NCBI GenBank assembly: GCA_964442745.1
Contig: CAYUAI010000013.1
Span: 1 to 64,000, forward strand
DNA from: CAYUAI01 sp964442745
GTDB lineage: Bacteria > Pseudomonadota > Gammaproteobacteria > S012-40
Direction of reading: 5' to 3'
Length of the DNA: 64,000 nt
Under the pieces are notes generated by a model, which did no database searches, had not been told where the DNA came from, and saw only the letters and a program-made list of their open reading frames with translations. Positions 34,257-44,180 of the stretch are shown piece by piece; the stretch's first letter is position 1, and each line of letters starts with the position of its first letter. Made by a program: the position numbers and the translations under genes.

Positions 34257-34967
34257 ATGCAAGCCATTCGTTCCTTGATATTCAACACCATAATGGTCTG
34301 CAGTGCCATTGTGTATGCTGTCCCCTCTCTCATGACGTTTCCTTTACCGTTTAAATATCGGTATGGTTTTATAAAACAATGGGCCCGTTTTAATCTGTGG
34401 TGTTTAGCTAAGATTTGTGATTTGCGTTATCAGGTTATCGGGCAGGAAAATATTCCAAAAGAGGCGGTGGTTATTTTTTGTAAACATCAATCAACTTGGG
34501 AAACATTTGCGTTACAAAATGTATTTCCTCCACAAGTTTGGGTGCTGAAAAAAGAATTACTCAGCGTGCCTTTTTTTGGCTGGGGATTAGCCATGCTAGA
34601 CCCTGTTGCGATTGATCGTTCAGCGAAAACTAAAGCCTTGCAGCAGGTTGTTGAGCAGGGAAAAGAAAGATTGGATACGGGACGCTGTGTGGTGATCTTT
34701 CCTGAAGGCACTCGCATTGCACCCGGTGAACGAGTAAAATACCAAGCCGGAGGGGCGATTTTAGCGACAAAAACAGGCTATGCGGTGGTTCCTGTGGCGC
34801 ACAATGCCGGGGAATTTTGGCCGCGCCATGGGCTGATAAAAAAGCCAGGCCTCATCACTATGAGTATTGGCCCCATGATTGAGACTCAAAATAAAAAATC
34901 TTCCGAAGTCATGCAGCAAGTCGAACATTGGATCGAAGCAGAAGTGGTGAAAATTAGTACGCGTTGA
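34257..34967 (+). CDS. plsC: 1-acyl-sn-glycerol-3-phosphate acyltransferase
   Basis: Membrane acyltransferase making phosphatidate from lysophosphatidate. At 236 aa it has an N-terminal membrane helix (about 7-25), the catalytic HX4D motif as KHQSTWET (HQSTWE in place of the usual Asp), and the FPEGTR and VAHNAGEFW motifs. The Glu at the HX4D position is found in a known subgroup. It is the last gene of the gmhB-plsC pair. Confidence 0.93.
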   Translation: MQAIRSLIFNTIMVCSAIVYAVPSLMTFPLPFKYRYGFIKQWARFNLWCLAKICDLRYQVIGQENIPKEAVVIFCKHQSTWETFALQNVFPPQVWVLKKELLSVPFFGWGLAMLDPVAIDRSAKTKALQQVVEQGKERLDTGRCVVIFPEGTRIAPGERVKYQAGGAILATKTGYAVVPVAHNAGEFWPRHGLIKKPGLITMSIGPMIETQNKKSSEVMQQVEHWIEAEVVKISTR

Positions 34968-35441
34968 TGAGTTTTATTTCGTGGCATACCAATGAAAATG
35001 CAGGCATTGCATGAGTGTTGAGATTGTTGAGGTGATTGGTCGATCAACTCAAGGAATGACGAGACCCTTTATTTGCAGAGGAAACGATGAAAAAATTTAC
35101 TTTGTAAAAGGCGATTAGTGCTGGTCGAGTCAGCCAAGTTTATAAGTGGATAGCTGGTAATATGGCGATGTTTTTAGGTATTAATACTGCGCCATTTGAA
35201 ATAGTTACGGTACTTGAAGAGTTGCTTGAAATTCCGAGTGATATTTCATTGGGCCAATGCACTAGTGCTGCACTTTTTAAATTAAGCCTCTGATTTTTTT
35301 TGGTATACAATTATGAGCCTAAATTTTGAGAAGGTAGCCTGGATGAAATAGAATCCAGGGGATGGGTTTTTGTTCTTTCCAGGGTATATTACGCTGCATC
35401 TGGGCGAATCAGCTTGTGCTATCCTAGATTGATTTCCTATG
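34968..35441. other. Gap containing a broken HipA-like gene
   Basis: About 470 bp. Apart from the pseudogene at 35011-35293 I see only AT-rich spacer leading to the convergent end of the lipoprotein gene. Confidence 0.5.
35011..35293 (+). pseudogene. Frameshifted, truncated HipA-like kinase gene
   Basis: Frame 1 from the ATG at 35011 reads MSVEIVEVIGRSTQGMTRPF, then ICRGNDEKIYFVKGD and a TAG stop. A plus-one shift at about 35110 restores AGRVSQVYKWIAGNMAMFLG, INTAPFEIVTVLEELL and ends at 35293. Together this matches the N-terminal part of small HipA-like kinase proteins (recalled family); the kinase core is missing, so the gene is dead. No companion HipB-type regulator is visible. Confidence 0.65.
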
Positions 35442-35936
35442 TCATTTGTTACTGCTTGCTGGACTTGACAGTGTGATTTCACCGAGATGTTCAAATGGTA
35501 CTTTGCGGATATGGTCTGATAACGTGAGTTTACCGCTGAGTCGATAGCGAAAAGCCGTATCCACTTCACTGCTTAATGTTTGCAGTTGTTCAATAATATT
35601 GCTCAAGTTACTCACCACGTCAACAGTCAACAATTCATCGCTGAAGGCGGCGACATTGACGGACTGATTGCTCACGCCTTGGGCAAAGTGTTTGTCATTG
35701 AGTTGTAACTTAAAATTCATACCGATAATAGGTAATGGGTAATTATTCGTGTTTTGAATGCGTAGTTGTACTCGGTATCGTTGCTCAAAAATGGTAACGT
35801 CTATAATCTTTAAATCCGATAAAGTGACGTTCGGTGGTTCAGGTGGCTCGGGTAAGAGAGCACAGGCGTTTAGCAGTAATGTTATCAAAGACCAAGCAAT
35901 GATCGTGCGTATCAGCATTGTTTTAATTTTAACCAT
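35442..35936 (-). CDS. LEA14-type (WHy domain) lipoprotein
   Basis: A 164-aa protein. The signal LIRTIIAWSLITLLLNAC contains a lipobox Cys at about residue 25, so it is probably lipid-anchored. The mature part (about 37-155) has the LEA14/WHy pattern NVTLSDLKIIDVTIFEQRYR, IQNTNNYPLPIIGMNFKLQL. These domains occur in desiccation-related and envelope proteins. ATGs at 35936 and 35918 are both possible; neither has a clear ribosome site. It is convergent with the HipA remnant. Confidence 0.85.
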   Translation of the reverse strand: MVKIKTMLIRTIIAWSLITLLLNACALLPEPPEPPNVTLSDLKIIDVTIFEQRYRVQLRIQNTNNYPLPIIGMNFKLQLNDKHFAQGVSNQSVNVAAFSDELLTVDVVSNLSNIIEQLQTLSSEVDTAFRYRLSGKLTLSDHIRKVPFEHLGEITLSSPASSNK

Positions 35937-36184
35937 AGTTATTGCGATAAAGTATCATTAGGATTCATGAAGCATTTTTTTTGTTGAGCCCCTGTGTTAC
36001 TTGTGAGTTAGCGAAGTATACATTAAAAAAATTGCTCATTATATAAACATTTGTATTTTTGGTTGATATTTACTTACTATGTCAGTTATCTGGGTTTTAG
36101 GGCAGATGGAGGTATTGATCCATATTTTGTTTATTGTCGAGCCCATCATGGCCCCAACGAAGATTAAATTGTTGCTCAATTAAA

Positions 36185-37768
36185 ATGGATATTACCTGGT
36201 TATTCTTTGCTTTTGTTCTAGGATTTTTAGCTTTTCGAGTTGGCTTTCCTCCGCTTGTTGGTTATCTTCTGGCAGGTTTTGGATTAAATTATTTTGATGT
36301 AGTGGGCGGCGATGTTTTACAAGAAATTGCTGATATTGGTATTTTGTTACTGTTGTTTACTATTGGGCTTAAATTATCCGTAAAAAGTTTATTTCGTCCC
36401 TATATTTATGGTTCTACCGCATTACATATCATACTCATCAGTGTGTTTTTCTGGGGTATGATTCTACTTGCTAATGGGGTCTTTGATATATTTTTGGATT
36501 TGCAGCCTGAGCAAGCCTTATTGGCGGCTTTTGCGTTAAGTTTTTCCAGTACCGTGTTTGCTGTTAAGGTGCTTGAAGAAAAGGGTGAGATGGGGGCGCT
36601 ACATGGGAGAGTTGCCATTGGTGTGCTGGTGATGCAAGATGTTTTTGCGGTTATTTTTTTGACCGTTTCCACGGGGAAAATGCCAGAAGCTTGGGCGATT
36701 GGATTATTCATTGGTTTGTGGCCGGCCAGATATTTTTTGGCAAAACTACTACAAATGGTGGGGCATGGTGAAATCCTATTGCTATTAGGAATCGTTTTAG
36801 CGTTAGGTGGCGCAGAACTGTTTGCTTTGGCGGGATTAAAACCTGACCTAGGTGCGTTATTGCTCGGCGTGATTTTATCGGGAGTTGATAAGTCAAAGGA
36901 GTTGTCACGGCAGCTTCTGGAGTTAAAGGATTTATTTCTTGTTGGATTCTTTTTATCGATTGGTTTAGGTGCTGAAATAGAGCTTTGGCATTTAGCTGTC
37001 GTGTTTGTACTGATCTTATTGGTACTGATTAAAAGCAGTTTGTATTTTTTTATTTTTACCCGTTTCAAGCTTCGTGCCCGCACGTCTTTTCTGTCAACCT
37101 TAGCCCTGTCTAACTATAGTGAATTTGGATTGATTGTCGCTGCACTCGGTGTCAAACAAGGCATGTTACCTGACAGTATGTTAATTATTATTGCAATCAC
37201 CGTGGCGGTGAGTTTCATTATTTCCGCACCATTGAATGTGGCGGCGCATCAGTTATATGGAAAGTGTTATGTTGCACTGAGAAGATTTGAAAGCCATCGG
37301 CGTTTGGATATTGATGAGCCCATTGATATTAAAAATGCCAATGTTTTGATATTTGGTATGGGGCGTGTTGGTATGGGGGCGTATGATGAATTAGTGAAAG
37401 ATACACGCTGCCGTGTGCTGGGTGTTGATTCAAATCCGGAAAAAATTATTGTGCATAAGCAGCGGGGCAGAAATGTTATCACTGGCGACGCCACTGATTT
37501 TGATTTTTGGTCAAAGCTATCACTTTCCGATGTTTCCGTCATTATGCTAGCGATGCCTAATTATATTGAGAATAAGATAACGCTGGAACGAATAAAATCG
37601 GAAAAATTTCAAGGTAAAGTGGCGGTTATCGCAAAATATCCAGATCATATTGAGCAATTGCATGAGTTAGGTGCTGATGCGGCTTATAATATTTACGCAG
37701 AAGCGGGCAGTGGTTTTGCGAGTCATGTTTCTGAATTATTAGACCAAGTGAGTTTAAATAAAAACTGA
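36185..37768 (+). CDS. CPA2-family cation/proton antiporter with RCK domain (KefB/YbaL-like)
   Basis: A 527-aa protein. About twelve hydrophobic helices up to residue 375 include the CPA2 core patterns GFPPLVGYLLAGFGL, DIGILLLLFTIGLKL and ALSFSSTVFAVKVLEEKGEM. A cytosolic Rossmann RCK/TrkA-N domain follows (about 395-525; NVLIFGMGRVGMGAYDEL, GVDSNPEK, TGDATDFDFW). Predicted K+ or Na+/H+ exchange gated by a nucleotide. The start at MDITWLFFAF (36185) fits the family; an in-frame ATG at 36134 would add 17 non-conserved residues. Confidence 0.9.
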   Translation: MDITWLFFAFVLGFLAFRVGFPPLVGYLLAGFGLNYFDVVGGDVLQEIADIGILLLLFTIGLKLSVKSLFRPYIYGSTALHIILISVFFWGMILLANGVFDIFLDLQPEQALLAAFALSFSSTVFAVKVLEEKGEMGALHGRVAIGVLVMQDVFAVIFLTVSTGKMPEAWAIGLFIGLWPARYFLAKLLQMVGHGEILLLLGIVLALGGAELFALAGLKPDLGALLLGVILSGVDKSKELSRQLLELKDLFLVGFFLSIGLGAEIELWHLAVVFVLILLVLIKSSLYFFIFTRFKLRARTSFLSTLALSNYSEFGLIVAALGVKQGMLPDSMLIIIAITVAVSFIISAPLNVAAHQLYGKCYVALRRFESHRRLDIDEPIDIKNANVLIFGMGRVGMGAYDELVKDTRCRVLGVDSNPEKIIVHKQRGRNVITGDATDFDFWSKLSLSDVSVIMLAMPNYIENKITLERIKSEKFQGKVAVIAKYPDHIEQLHELGADAAYNIYAEAGSGFASHVSELLDQVSLNKN

Positions 37769-37979
37769 TATTATGAACAGTTTATTGGTGAGATTAGTCG
37801 ATGCTATACACTCGTCTGTCATTGGCTTTAGTGGAGCAAAAACTCAGTCTAGCGATACTGCACGATAAATCATTGTTGCAGGTTATGTCTTACGGAAGTG
37901 GGTTGCGCCTTGTCAATCGATTCCTTAGCGGTATAAAATGCAGGGTAAGGCGATTTAGTTAACTACATAAAGGTGAATT

Positions 37980-38981
37980 ATGAATAATGGAAAAACGCTC
38001 AGACAGTTTTTAACGGAAGAGCAGCGTAATGGTCAAGCGATTGATCGCTGTTTTATTGAGTTGATAGATAACGTGGTGACGGCCTGTCGAGGTATTTCAC
38101 ATGCAGTGAATCATGGTGCATTGTTTGGTGTGTTGGGCAGTGCTGGCAGTGAGAATGTGCAAGGAGAAACGCAAAAGAAGTTGGATATCATGTCGAATGA
38201 TATTTTTCTCAGTGCCAATGAGTGGGGTGGTCAATTAGCCGGTATGGCTTCTGAGGAAATGGAAGAAGTGTACGATATCCCTTCCAGCTATCCGAAAGGC
38301 CCCTATTTGATGACGTTTGATCCATTGGATGGCTCATCAAATATTGATGTTAATATTACGGTGGGATCGATTTTTTCAATTATCAAATGCCCGGCGGGTG
38401 TGACGCAGCCGACCGAGCAAGATTTTTTGCAAGCCGGGGCGAAACAAGTATGTGGTGGTTTTTGTCTGTATGGACCATCCACCATGATGGTATTAACTAC
38501 TGGCAATGGCGTGAATGGTTTTACCTTGGAGCCGGGGACGGGTGAGTTCATGTTGACTCATGAAAATATGCGTATTCCAGAGGACACGAAAGAGTTTGCC
38601 GTGAATATGTCGAATCAGCGCTTCTGGGAGCCGCCAGTACAACGTTATGTCGAAGAATGTATTGCGGGTAAAACGGGGGCGCGAGATAAAGATTTTAATA
38701 TGCGCTGGGTGGCTTCTATGGTGGCTGAAGTGTACCGTATATTAGTTCGTGGTGGCATTTTTATGTATCCTAAGGATAATAAAGATCCAAGCAAGCCAGG
38801 CAAACTTCGCTTAATGTACGAAGCGAATCCGATGGCTTTTATCGTTGAGCAAGCGGGTGGTGTGTGCTCTACCGGACGTGAGCGGATGATGGATATTAAA
38901 CCGGAAAAGCTCCACCAGCGGGTGCCCGTTATTTTAGGCTCCAAGAATGAAGTAGAACGCGTTATTAGTTACCACGAATAA
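37980..38981 (+). CDS. fbp: Fructose-1,6-bisphosphatase class I
   Basis: Gluconeogenic/Calvin-type hydrolysis of fructose-1,6-bisphosphate. At 333 aa it has metal-site motifs EEMEEV and FDPLDGSSNIDVN, substrate-binding GGIFMYPKDNKDPSKPGKLR and MAFIVEQAGG. A good ribosome site (AAAGGTGAA) precedes the ATG. It is monocistronic, converging on gyrB with a shared hairpin terminator. Whether it serves autotrophy cannot be judged here. Confidence 0.97.
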   Translation: MNNGKTLRQFLTEEQRNGQAIDRCFIELIDNVVTACRGISHAVNHGALFGVLGSAGSENVQGETQKKLDIMSNDIFLSANEWGGQLAGMASEEMEEVYDIPSSYPKGPYLMTFDPLDGSSNIDVNITVGSIFSIIKCPAGVTQPTEQDFLQAGAKQVCGGFCLYGPSTMMVLTTGNGVNGFTLEPGTGEFMLTHENMRIPEDTKEFAVNMSNQRFWEPPVQRYVEECIAGKTGARDKDFNMRWVASMVAEVYRILVRGGIFMYPKDNKDPSKPGKLRLMYEANPMAFIVEQAGGVCSTGRERMMDIKPEKLHQRVPVILGSKNEVERVISYHE

Positions 38982-38992
38982 TTGTTAGAGAT

Positions 38993-39034
38993 AAAAGCCG
39001 GACCTATCCAAATGTCGGATAGATTCGGTTTTTA
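38993..39034. terminator. Bidirectional terminator between fbp and gyrB
   Basis: The hairpin has arms AAAAGCCG..CTATCC and GGATAG..CGGTTTTT around an AAATGTC loop; the A-run on one side and T-run on the other serve both convergent genes. Confidence 0.8.
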
Positions 39035-39043
39035 TCGACAGGT

Positions 39044-41464
39044 TTATACGTCTAGGTTATGCACCGACAGAGCATGTTGCTCAATGAAGTTTCTGCGCGG
39101 TTCGACATGGTCACCCATCAACGTAGTAAATATCTCATCTGCCGAAATGGCGTCTTCAATTTTAACTTGCAATAAACGCCGAGTTTCAGCATTCATGGTA
39201 GTTTCCCATAATTGCTCGGGATTCATTTCACCTAATCCTTTATAGCGTTGGATATCTTGACCTCGCTTGGCATCATCGAGTAACCAGTCGATGGCTTGCT
39301 TATACGATGTGATTGGTTGGGTTCTTTCCTTTTTCTTGATATAGGCACCTTCTCCAAGGAGTCCATGCAAGCTATTTCCGAGTTTGATAAACTTCTGATA
39401 TTCTGCCGAATTAAATAGTGCGGGATCCAAGACAATATCGTTAGTGACCCCATGTTTAGTTTGTTCGATGAGGATATCGAAATGGATATTTTCTGGATCG
39501 CTATCGATGCGGCGTATTTCGCCTGAGAATTTCACTTGTTCTGAGTCAGCGTTAAGTCGGGTGATTAATTCCTCAACCCAGGACTTGAGTTCGGTTTCGT
39601 TGTTAAGCATTTCATTAGTTAATTCAGGTAGATAGATTAGCTTTTCTAATAATTGACGATTGTAGCGATTGGCAAGCCGGGTAATGGTGGACATGACGGT
39701 TTGGTATTCCATGGATAAGGCTTCCATGGCATGGCCTGAGATGGCAGGGGAGTTACTATCTAGGAATAATTCTGCATTCTGTAAGGCGGTTTGTAATAAA
39801 TAATGGTTGAGTGCGGCATCGTCTTTTACATAGGTTTCTTGCTTATTTTTTTTCACTTTGTAAAGTGGGGGTTGTGCAATGTAGATGTGGCCGCGCTCTA
39901 ATATTTCTGGCATTTGCCGGTAGAAAAATGTTAATAGTAAGGTGCGGATATGTGATCCATCCACGTCGGCGTCAGTCATGATGATAATTCGATGGTATCG
40001 TAATTTTTCAATATCAAATTCTTCTCGGCCAATACCGCAGCCTAAGGCGGTGATTAGGGTACCGACTTCAGCCGATGAAATCATTTTGTCAAAGCGGGCT
40101 TTTTCTACATTAAGAATTTTACCTTTGAGCGGCAAAATCGCTTGGTATTTTCGATGACGCCCTTGTTTTGCAGATCCCCCCGCAGAATCACCTTCCACTA
40201 AGAATAATTCGGAGAGGGCCGGGTCTTTTTCTTGGCAGTCCGCCAGTTTGCCGGGTAGCCCAGCAATATCGAGTGCCCCTTTACGGCGAGTCATTTCTCG
40301 GGCTTTTCTAGCAGCTTCTCGGGCCCTCGCTGCATCAACGATTTTTAGCGTTACTTGTTTGGCATCTTGTGGATTTTCCAATAAGAACATTTGTAATTGT
40401 TCGTTCATGGTTGATTCCACAATGCCCTTGACCTCGGATGAAACTAACTTGTCTTTAGTCTGAGAAGAGAATTTAGGATCAGGGACTTTTACCGAGAGGA
40501 CGGCGGTTAAGCCCTCCCTGGAATCATCGCCACTGATGGCGACTTTGGCGTTTTTAGCAATACCTTCTCGTTCGATATATTGGTTTAAGGTGCGTGTGAG
40601 AGCACCTCTGAAGCCGGCTAAGTGGCTGCCGCCATCTCTTTGAGGAATATTGTTTGTGAAGCAAAAAATGTTCTCCTGATAGGAGTCATTCCATTGCATA
40701 GCCACTTCTACCTCAATGTCCTCTTTGGTGACTTTAAAGTAGAAAACATTGTTATGGATCGGCGTCTTCATTTGATTTAAATGTGCGATAAACGCTTTGA
40801 TGCCGCCGATATACTCAAAGGTATCAGATTTGTTACTGCGTTTATCTGTGAGGACAATTTTAACCCCTGAATTTAGAAAAGAGAGCTCTCTCAGGCGTTT
40901 GGTTAAAATATCGTAGTGGAAGTCGATATCCGTGAAGGTGGCTGGACTGGGGTTAAAACGGATTTTGGTACCACTTTTGGTGGTTTCTTCTAACTGTTTT
41001 AGGTTATCTGATGGATTACCATGAATGTATTCTTGATAATATTTATAACCTTGGCGATAGATTGTGAGTTCTAGTTTCTCTGAGAGTGCGTTAACGACGG
41101 AGACACCGACACCATGGAGTCCGCCTGAGACTTTATAAGAGTTATCATCAAACTTTCCACCGGCATGCAATACTGTCATAATGACTTCTGCCGCTGACTT
41201 GCCTTCTTCTTGATGGATATCCACTGGAATACCCCGACCGTTATCAGTCACGGTAACGGAGTTATCGGATTCGATAGCAACGGTAATTTCGTTACAATAA
41301 CCCGCTAAGGCTTCATCAATGGAGTTATCAACGACTTCGAAAACCATGTGATGCAGGCCGGTACCATCATCCGTATCGCCAATGTACATTCCCGGTCGTT
41401 TACGTACGGCGTCCAGACCTTTTAAAACTTTAATATTGGTAGAATCGTAGGTGGGTTCAGACAT
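39044..41464 (-). CDS. gyrB: DNA gyrase subunit B
   Basis: ATPase subunit of the negative-supercoiling topoisomerase. 806 aa, typical. GHKL ATP site: VVDNSIDEALAGY, TDNGRGIPVD, GGLHGVGVSVVNALS; TOPRIM: LVEGDSAGGSAKQGR and DADVDGSHIRTLLL; the long Gram-negative insertion and the C-terminal QRYKGLGEMNPEQLWETTM are present. It is the last gene of the minus-strand dnaA-dnaN-recF-gyrB group. Confidence 0.99.
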   Translation of the reverse strand: MSEPTYDSTNIKVLKGLDAVRKRPGMYIGDTDDGTGLHHMVFEVVDNSIDEALAGYCNEITVAIESDNSVTVTDNGRGIPVDIHQEEGKSAAEVIMTVLHAGGKFDDNSYKVSGGLHGVGVSVVNALSEKLELTIYRQGYKYYQEYIHGNPSDNLKQLEETTKSGTKIRFNPSPATFTDIDFHYDILTKRLRELSFLNSGVKIVLTDKRSNKSDTFEYIGGIKAFIAHLNQMKTPIHNNVFYFKVTKEDIEVEVAMQWNDSYQENIFCFTNNIPQRDGGSHLAGFRGALTRTLNQYIEREGIAKNAKVAISGDDSREGLTAVLSVKVPDPKFSSQTKDKLVSSEVKGIVESTMNEQLQMFLLENPQDAKQVTLKIVDAARAREAARKAREMTRRKGALDIAGLPGKLADCQEKDPALSELFLVEGDSAGGSAKQGRHRKYQAILPLKGKILNVEKARFDKMISSAEVGTLITALGCGIGREEFDIEKLRYHRIIIMTDADVDGSHIRTLLLTFFYRQMPEILERGHIYIAQPPLYKVKKNKQETYVKDDAALNHYLLQTALQNAELFLDSNSPAISGHAMEALSMEYQTVMSTITRLANRYNRQLLEKLIYLPELTNEMLNNETELKSWVEELITRLNADSEQVKFSGEIRRIDSDPENIHFDILIEQTKHGVTNDIVLDPALFNSAEYQKFIKLGNSLHGLLGEGAYIKKKERTQPITSYKQAIDWLLDDAKRGQDIQRYKGLGEMNPEQLWETTMNAETRRLLQVKIEDAISADEIFTTLMGDHVEPRRNFIEQHALSVHNLDV

Positions 41465-41588
41465 AAATTAATCACCAAATAAAAAATGCTAAAAATAACC
41501 TAAATACTTGCTTTTATTCCAAATCAGTGGCTAATGTACGGTGTCTTGTTTTTATATGCACTGTATGAAATGTAAACCTTAAGTAGGA

Positions 41589-42674
41589 TTAAGGTGAAAC
41601 CATACCATGTTTCACGTGAAACACATTGTGTAATGAACTCATGCTCAAAGGAAGTGCTCTATAATTTGCTGTTGTTAGTAATGCTTGTATGCCCTCATTA
41701 TATAATATTCTCATCAGTTTAGCTGAATGTTCTTGGTCTAATTCAGCACTAATGTCATCTAAAAGAACTAAGGTTTGTGTTGATAATTTGTTAAGAAGTA
41801 ATTTTTGTTGAGCGAGCCAAAGTGCATAAACGAGTAGCTTTTGCTGGCCGCGAGAAATTCGATCTTTAATTGGGCAATCCGATAGGTATAACTTAAAATC
41901 AGCACGATGAGGTCCATATTCAGTGCGCTTTAATAACGTATCTCTATTTCTATTTTTTACCAAAACATCTAAATAGTCTTTCTGCTTAGGCCAGCCTTGC
42001 TCATAAGTAATATCGACTTTGGAAATATCTAATAATTCTTTGATGAAGGGGACAAGAATAGGCATTAAGTCATTAAGATAGTTGCGTCGCTTACTGGTGA
42101 TGCTTTGATTAAACTGATCTAACTGGAGATCCCAGGCCTGAAGTTCATGAGGTGTCTGTTGTCGTGATGGTTGTGCTAATAGTGAATTTCTCTGTTTTAA
42201 CACACGGTGAAATGAGGACCATTCTTGACCAAAGCTATGTTCCACGTGAAACACACCCCAATCTAAGAATTTGCGTCGCCATTGAGGGCCTTCTTCGAGT
42301 AATTTTGAACTATTAGGTCCAATGAAAATAACGGGGAGTTCTTTAGCTAAATCCGATAAACGATGGGCAGGATTCCCGTTAATTTTAAGTGCTAACCAAC
42401 TATGTCTATCACGATGCAGAGCTAACCGTATGTGTTGTCCTGCGCTATTTAATTTACTGCCATGAATGATGAAAGCGTCACAGTGCTCTTTGATGACATT
42501 GCTGAGTTTATTTGTCCGAAAGGAACGGCCACTACTCAGAATATAGATGGCTTCTAATAGACTTGTTTTACCACTGCCATTTTCTCCTTCAAATAAATTA
42601 ATTCCTGAGTCCAGCTCAAGCTTAACTTGCTCGATATTTCTGATGTTTTGTATAGATACGGTACTTAACGTCAT
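41589..42674 (-). CDS. recF: DNA replication/repair protein RecF
   Basis: ABC-type ATPase loading RecA at gaps. 361 aa, normal. Walker A FEGENGSGKTSLLEAI, signature DRISRGQQKLLV, Walker B TLVLLDDISAELD. It contains two sequences matching the parS consensus (41608-41623 near its 3' end and 42238-42253), encoding FHVKH and FHVEH. Confidence 0.98.
   Translation of the reverse strand: MTLSTVSIQNIRNIEQVKLELDSGINLFEGENGSGKTSLLEAIYILSSGRSFRTNKLSNVIKEHCDAFIIHGSKLNSAGQHIRLALHRDRHSWLALKINGNPAHRLSDLAKELPVIFIGPNSSKLLEEGPQWRRKFLDWGVFHVEHSFGQEWSSFHRVLKQRNSLLAQPSRQQTPHELQAWDLQLDQFNQSITSKRRNYLNDLMPILVPFIKELLDISKVDITYEQGWPKQKDYLDVLVKNRNRDTLLKRTEYGPHRADFKLYLSDCPIKDRISRGQQKLLVYALWLAQQKLLLNKLSTQTLVLLDDISAELDQEHSAKLMRILYNEGIQALLTTANYRALPLSMSSLHNVFHVKHGMVSP
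41608..41623. promoter_or_regulatory. parS centromere site (perfect consensus)
   Basis: TGTTTCACGTGAAACA is a perfect 16-bp palindrome identical to the conserved bacterial parS consensus. It lies in the last codons of recF; ParB is encoded 12.6 kb away. Confidence 0.92.
42238..42253. promoter_or_regulatory. parS centromere site, second copy
   Basis: TGTTCCACGTGAAACA differs from the perfect palindrome at one position that is variable in the parS consensus (TGTTNCACGTGAAACA). It is inside recF, 630 bp from the first copy. Confidence 0.85.
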
Positions 42675-42890
42675 ACGATAAGGTAAGAGAGGGTGTTGGC
42701 AAATAGAAAAATCTTTAAATAAAAAGCAAATAGCTGGAACCGGAAAAATTAATCCATTTCCATCATGGGTAACACCTGTTTTAGCAGGTGATTACATTGT
42801 ATTTTTTTATAATATACTCATGAATTATAGGCTTCAGTGAACTGGGATGACAAAGAAAAAGCATCCGTCCGAAAATAACGGTTTGCATAC

Positions 42891-43994
42891 TTATAGTCGC
42901 ATTGGCATTACCACATATAAACAATCTTCCCCCTGTTCTTGGCTAATCAGTGCACACTTATTAGCGCTAGCAATTTTAATATTGACGGTATCATCAGAGA
43001 TTGCATTAATTGCATCGACTAAATAACTGACATTAAAACCAATTTTGAGCTTATCGCCCGAAAATTCGACAGCGAGTTCATCTTCTGCTTCTTCATGTTC
43101 AGGGTTAATCGCAACGGCTTTTAGCTTATTATCTTTGATTTCAATGCGTATACCACGGTATTTTTCATTAGAAAGCACAGAGGCTCGAATTAAACATTGC
43201 CGTAAGGCAAGTTTGTCAGCGACAATGTAGTCGCCTTCTCCGGGTGGTATTACCATTTTATAATTAGGGTATTCGCCATCGATCAATTTCGAGGTGAATA
43301 TGCTATCCGTTAATTTTATTTGGATATAATTATTTCCTATGGATATAGTGGCTTTATCTTCGGCCTCTTCTAACAATCGAGTTAACTCGATCACGGCTTT
43401 GCGCGGGATAATGATTTTCAATGGGTCGGTTAATTGAAAATCGCCAGGCATCGTGCACATGGCCAGGCGATGGCCATCCGTGGCGACGGTTCTCACTTGA
43501 TTGTTTGAAAGTTCAAGAAGTAAGCCATTTAAATAGAATCTGACATCTTGTATGGCCATGGCAAAGTGGGTTTTATCAATTAATGTTTTTAATTTATTTT
43601 GCGGGATGTCAAATGTAAAAAGCTGTTGTGAGGTTTCTACACTGGGAAATTCGTCAGCGGGTAACGTCGACAAGGTAAAACGGATTTTACCGCTGCGTAG
43701 CAATACTTTGTCGTCTTTCGATTCAAATTGTAACTTGGCTTCTTCTGGCAAGGTGCGGCAGGAATCTAAAAATTTCTTGATGGGAACCGTGGTGGCTCCT
43801 TCAGAAACGGATTTGTCGAGAAACGTTTTAGCGACGATTTCAACTTCTAAGTCAGTGGCGGTGAGGGTTAATTCATTATTAGAATTTTGCAATAGTACAT
43901 TCGACAAGATTGGCATGGTTTGTCGGCGCTCGACCACGCCACTGATCAGTTGTAATGGTCTTAATAACTCTTCCTTTGTCACGGTAAACTTCAT
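42891..43994 (-). CDS. dnaN: DNA polymerase III beta sliding clamp
   Basis: Processivity clamp; dimeric ring. 367 aa, the usual length. Starts MKFTVTKEELLRPLQLISGVVERRQTMPIL-like, with RFYLNGLLLEL, VATDGHRLAMC, the cleft residues, and the canonical C-terminus YVVMPMRL. A good ribosome site (AAAGGATAT) precedes the ATG. A small CACCTG/CAGGTG hairpin lies in the gap to recF. Confidence 0.98.
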   Translation of the reverse strand: MKFTVTKEELLRPLQLISGVVERRQTMPILSNVLLQNSNNELTLTATDLEVEIVAKTFLDKSVSEGATTVPIKKFLDSCRTLPEEAKLQFESKDDKVLLRSGKIRFTLSTLPADEFPSVETSQQLFTFDIPQNKLKTLIDKTHFAMAIQDVRFYLNGLLLELSNNQVRTVATDGHRLAMCTMPGDFQLTDPLKIIIPRKAVIELTRLLEEAEDKATISIGNNYIQIKLTDSIFTSKLIDGEYPNYKMVIPPGEGDYIVADKLALRQCLIRASVLSNEKYRGIRIEIKDNKLKAVAINPEHEEAEDELAVEFSGDKLKIGFNVSYLVDAINAISDDTVNIKIASANKCALISQEQGEDCLYVVMPMRL

Positions 43995-44180
43995 TCATTA
44001 TATCCTTTCGAAGATTTTCTTTTTAAGAAGTGGCTTGAATAAGAGTCGCGGGTAAAATATTGTATTGCAGTCGTCAATGGTCAATTCTTCACTATCATCT
44101 CAAAATCAACTACATAGTATTAAGCAATTAATGATCGATGACCATTGCTTGCCTGTCAAGTTGTTTTCTTGGATAAGTTA

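Noticed and set aside
36406..37083. 225-codon antisense open frame inside the antiporter gene
   Set aside because: Basic, Ser/Asn/Lys-rich shadow of a hydrophobic gene on the other strand; the sense protein is clearly real.
42773..42790. CACCTG/CAGGTG hairpin between dnaN and recF as a terminator
   Set aside because: Six-bp stem without T-tract on the coding strand; too weak to call.
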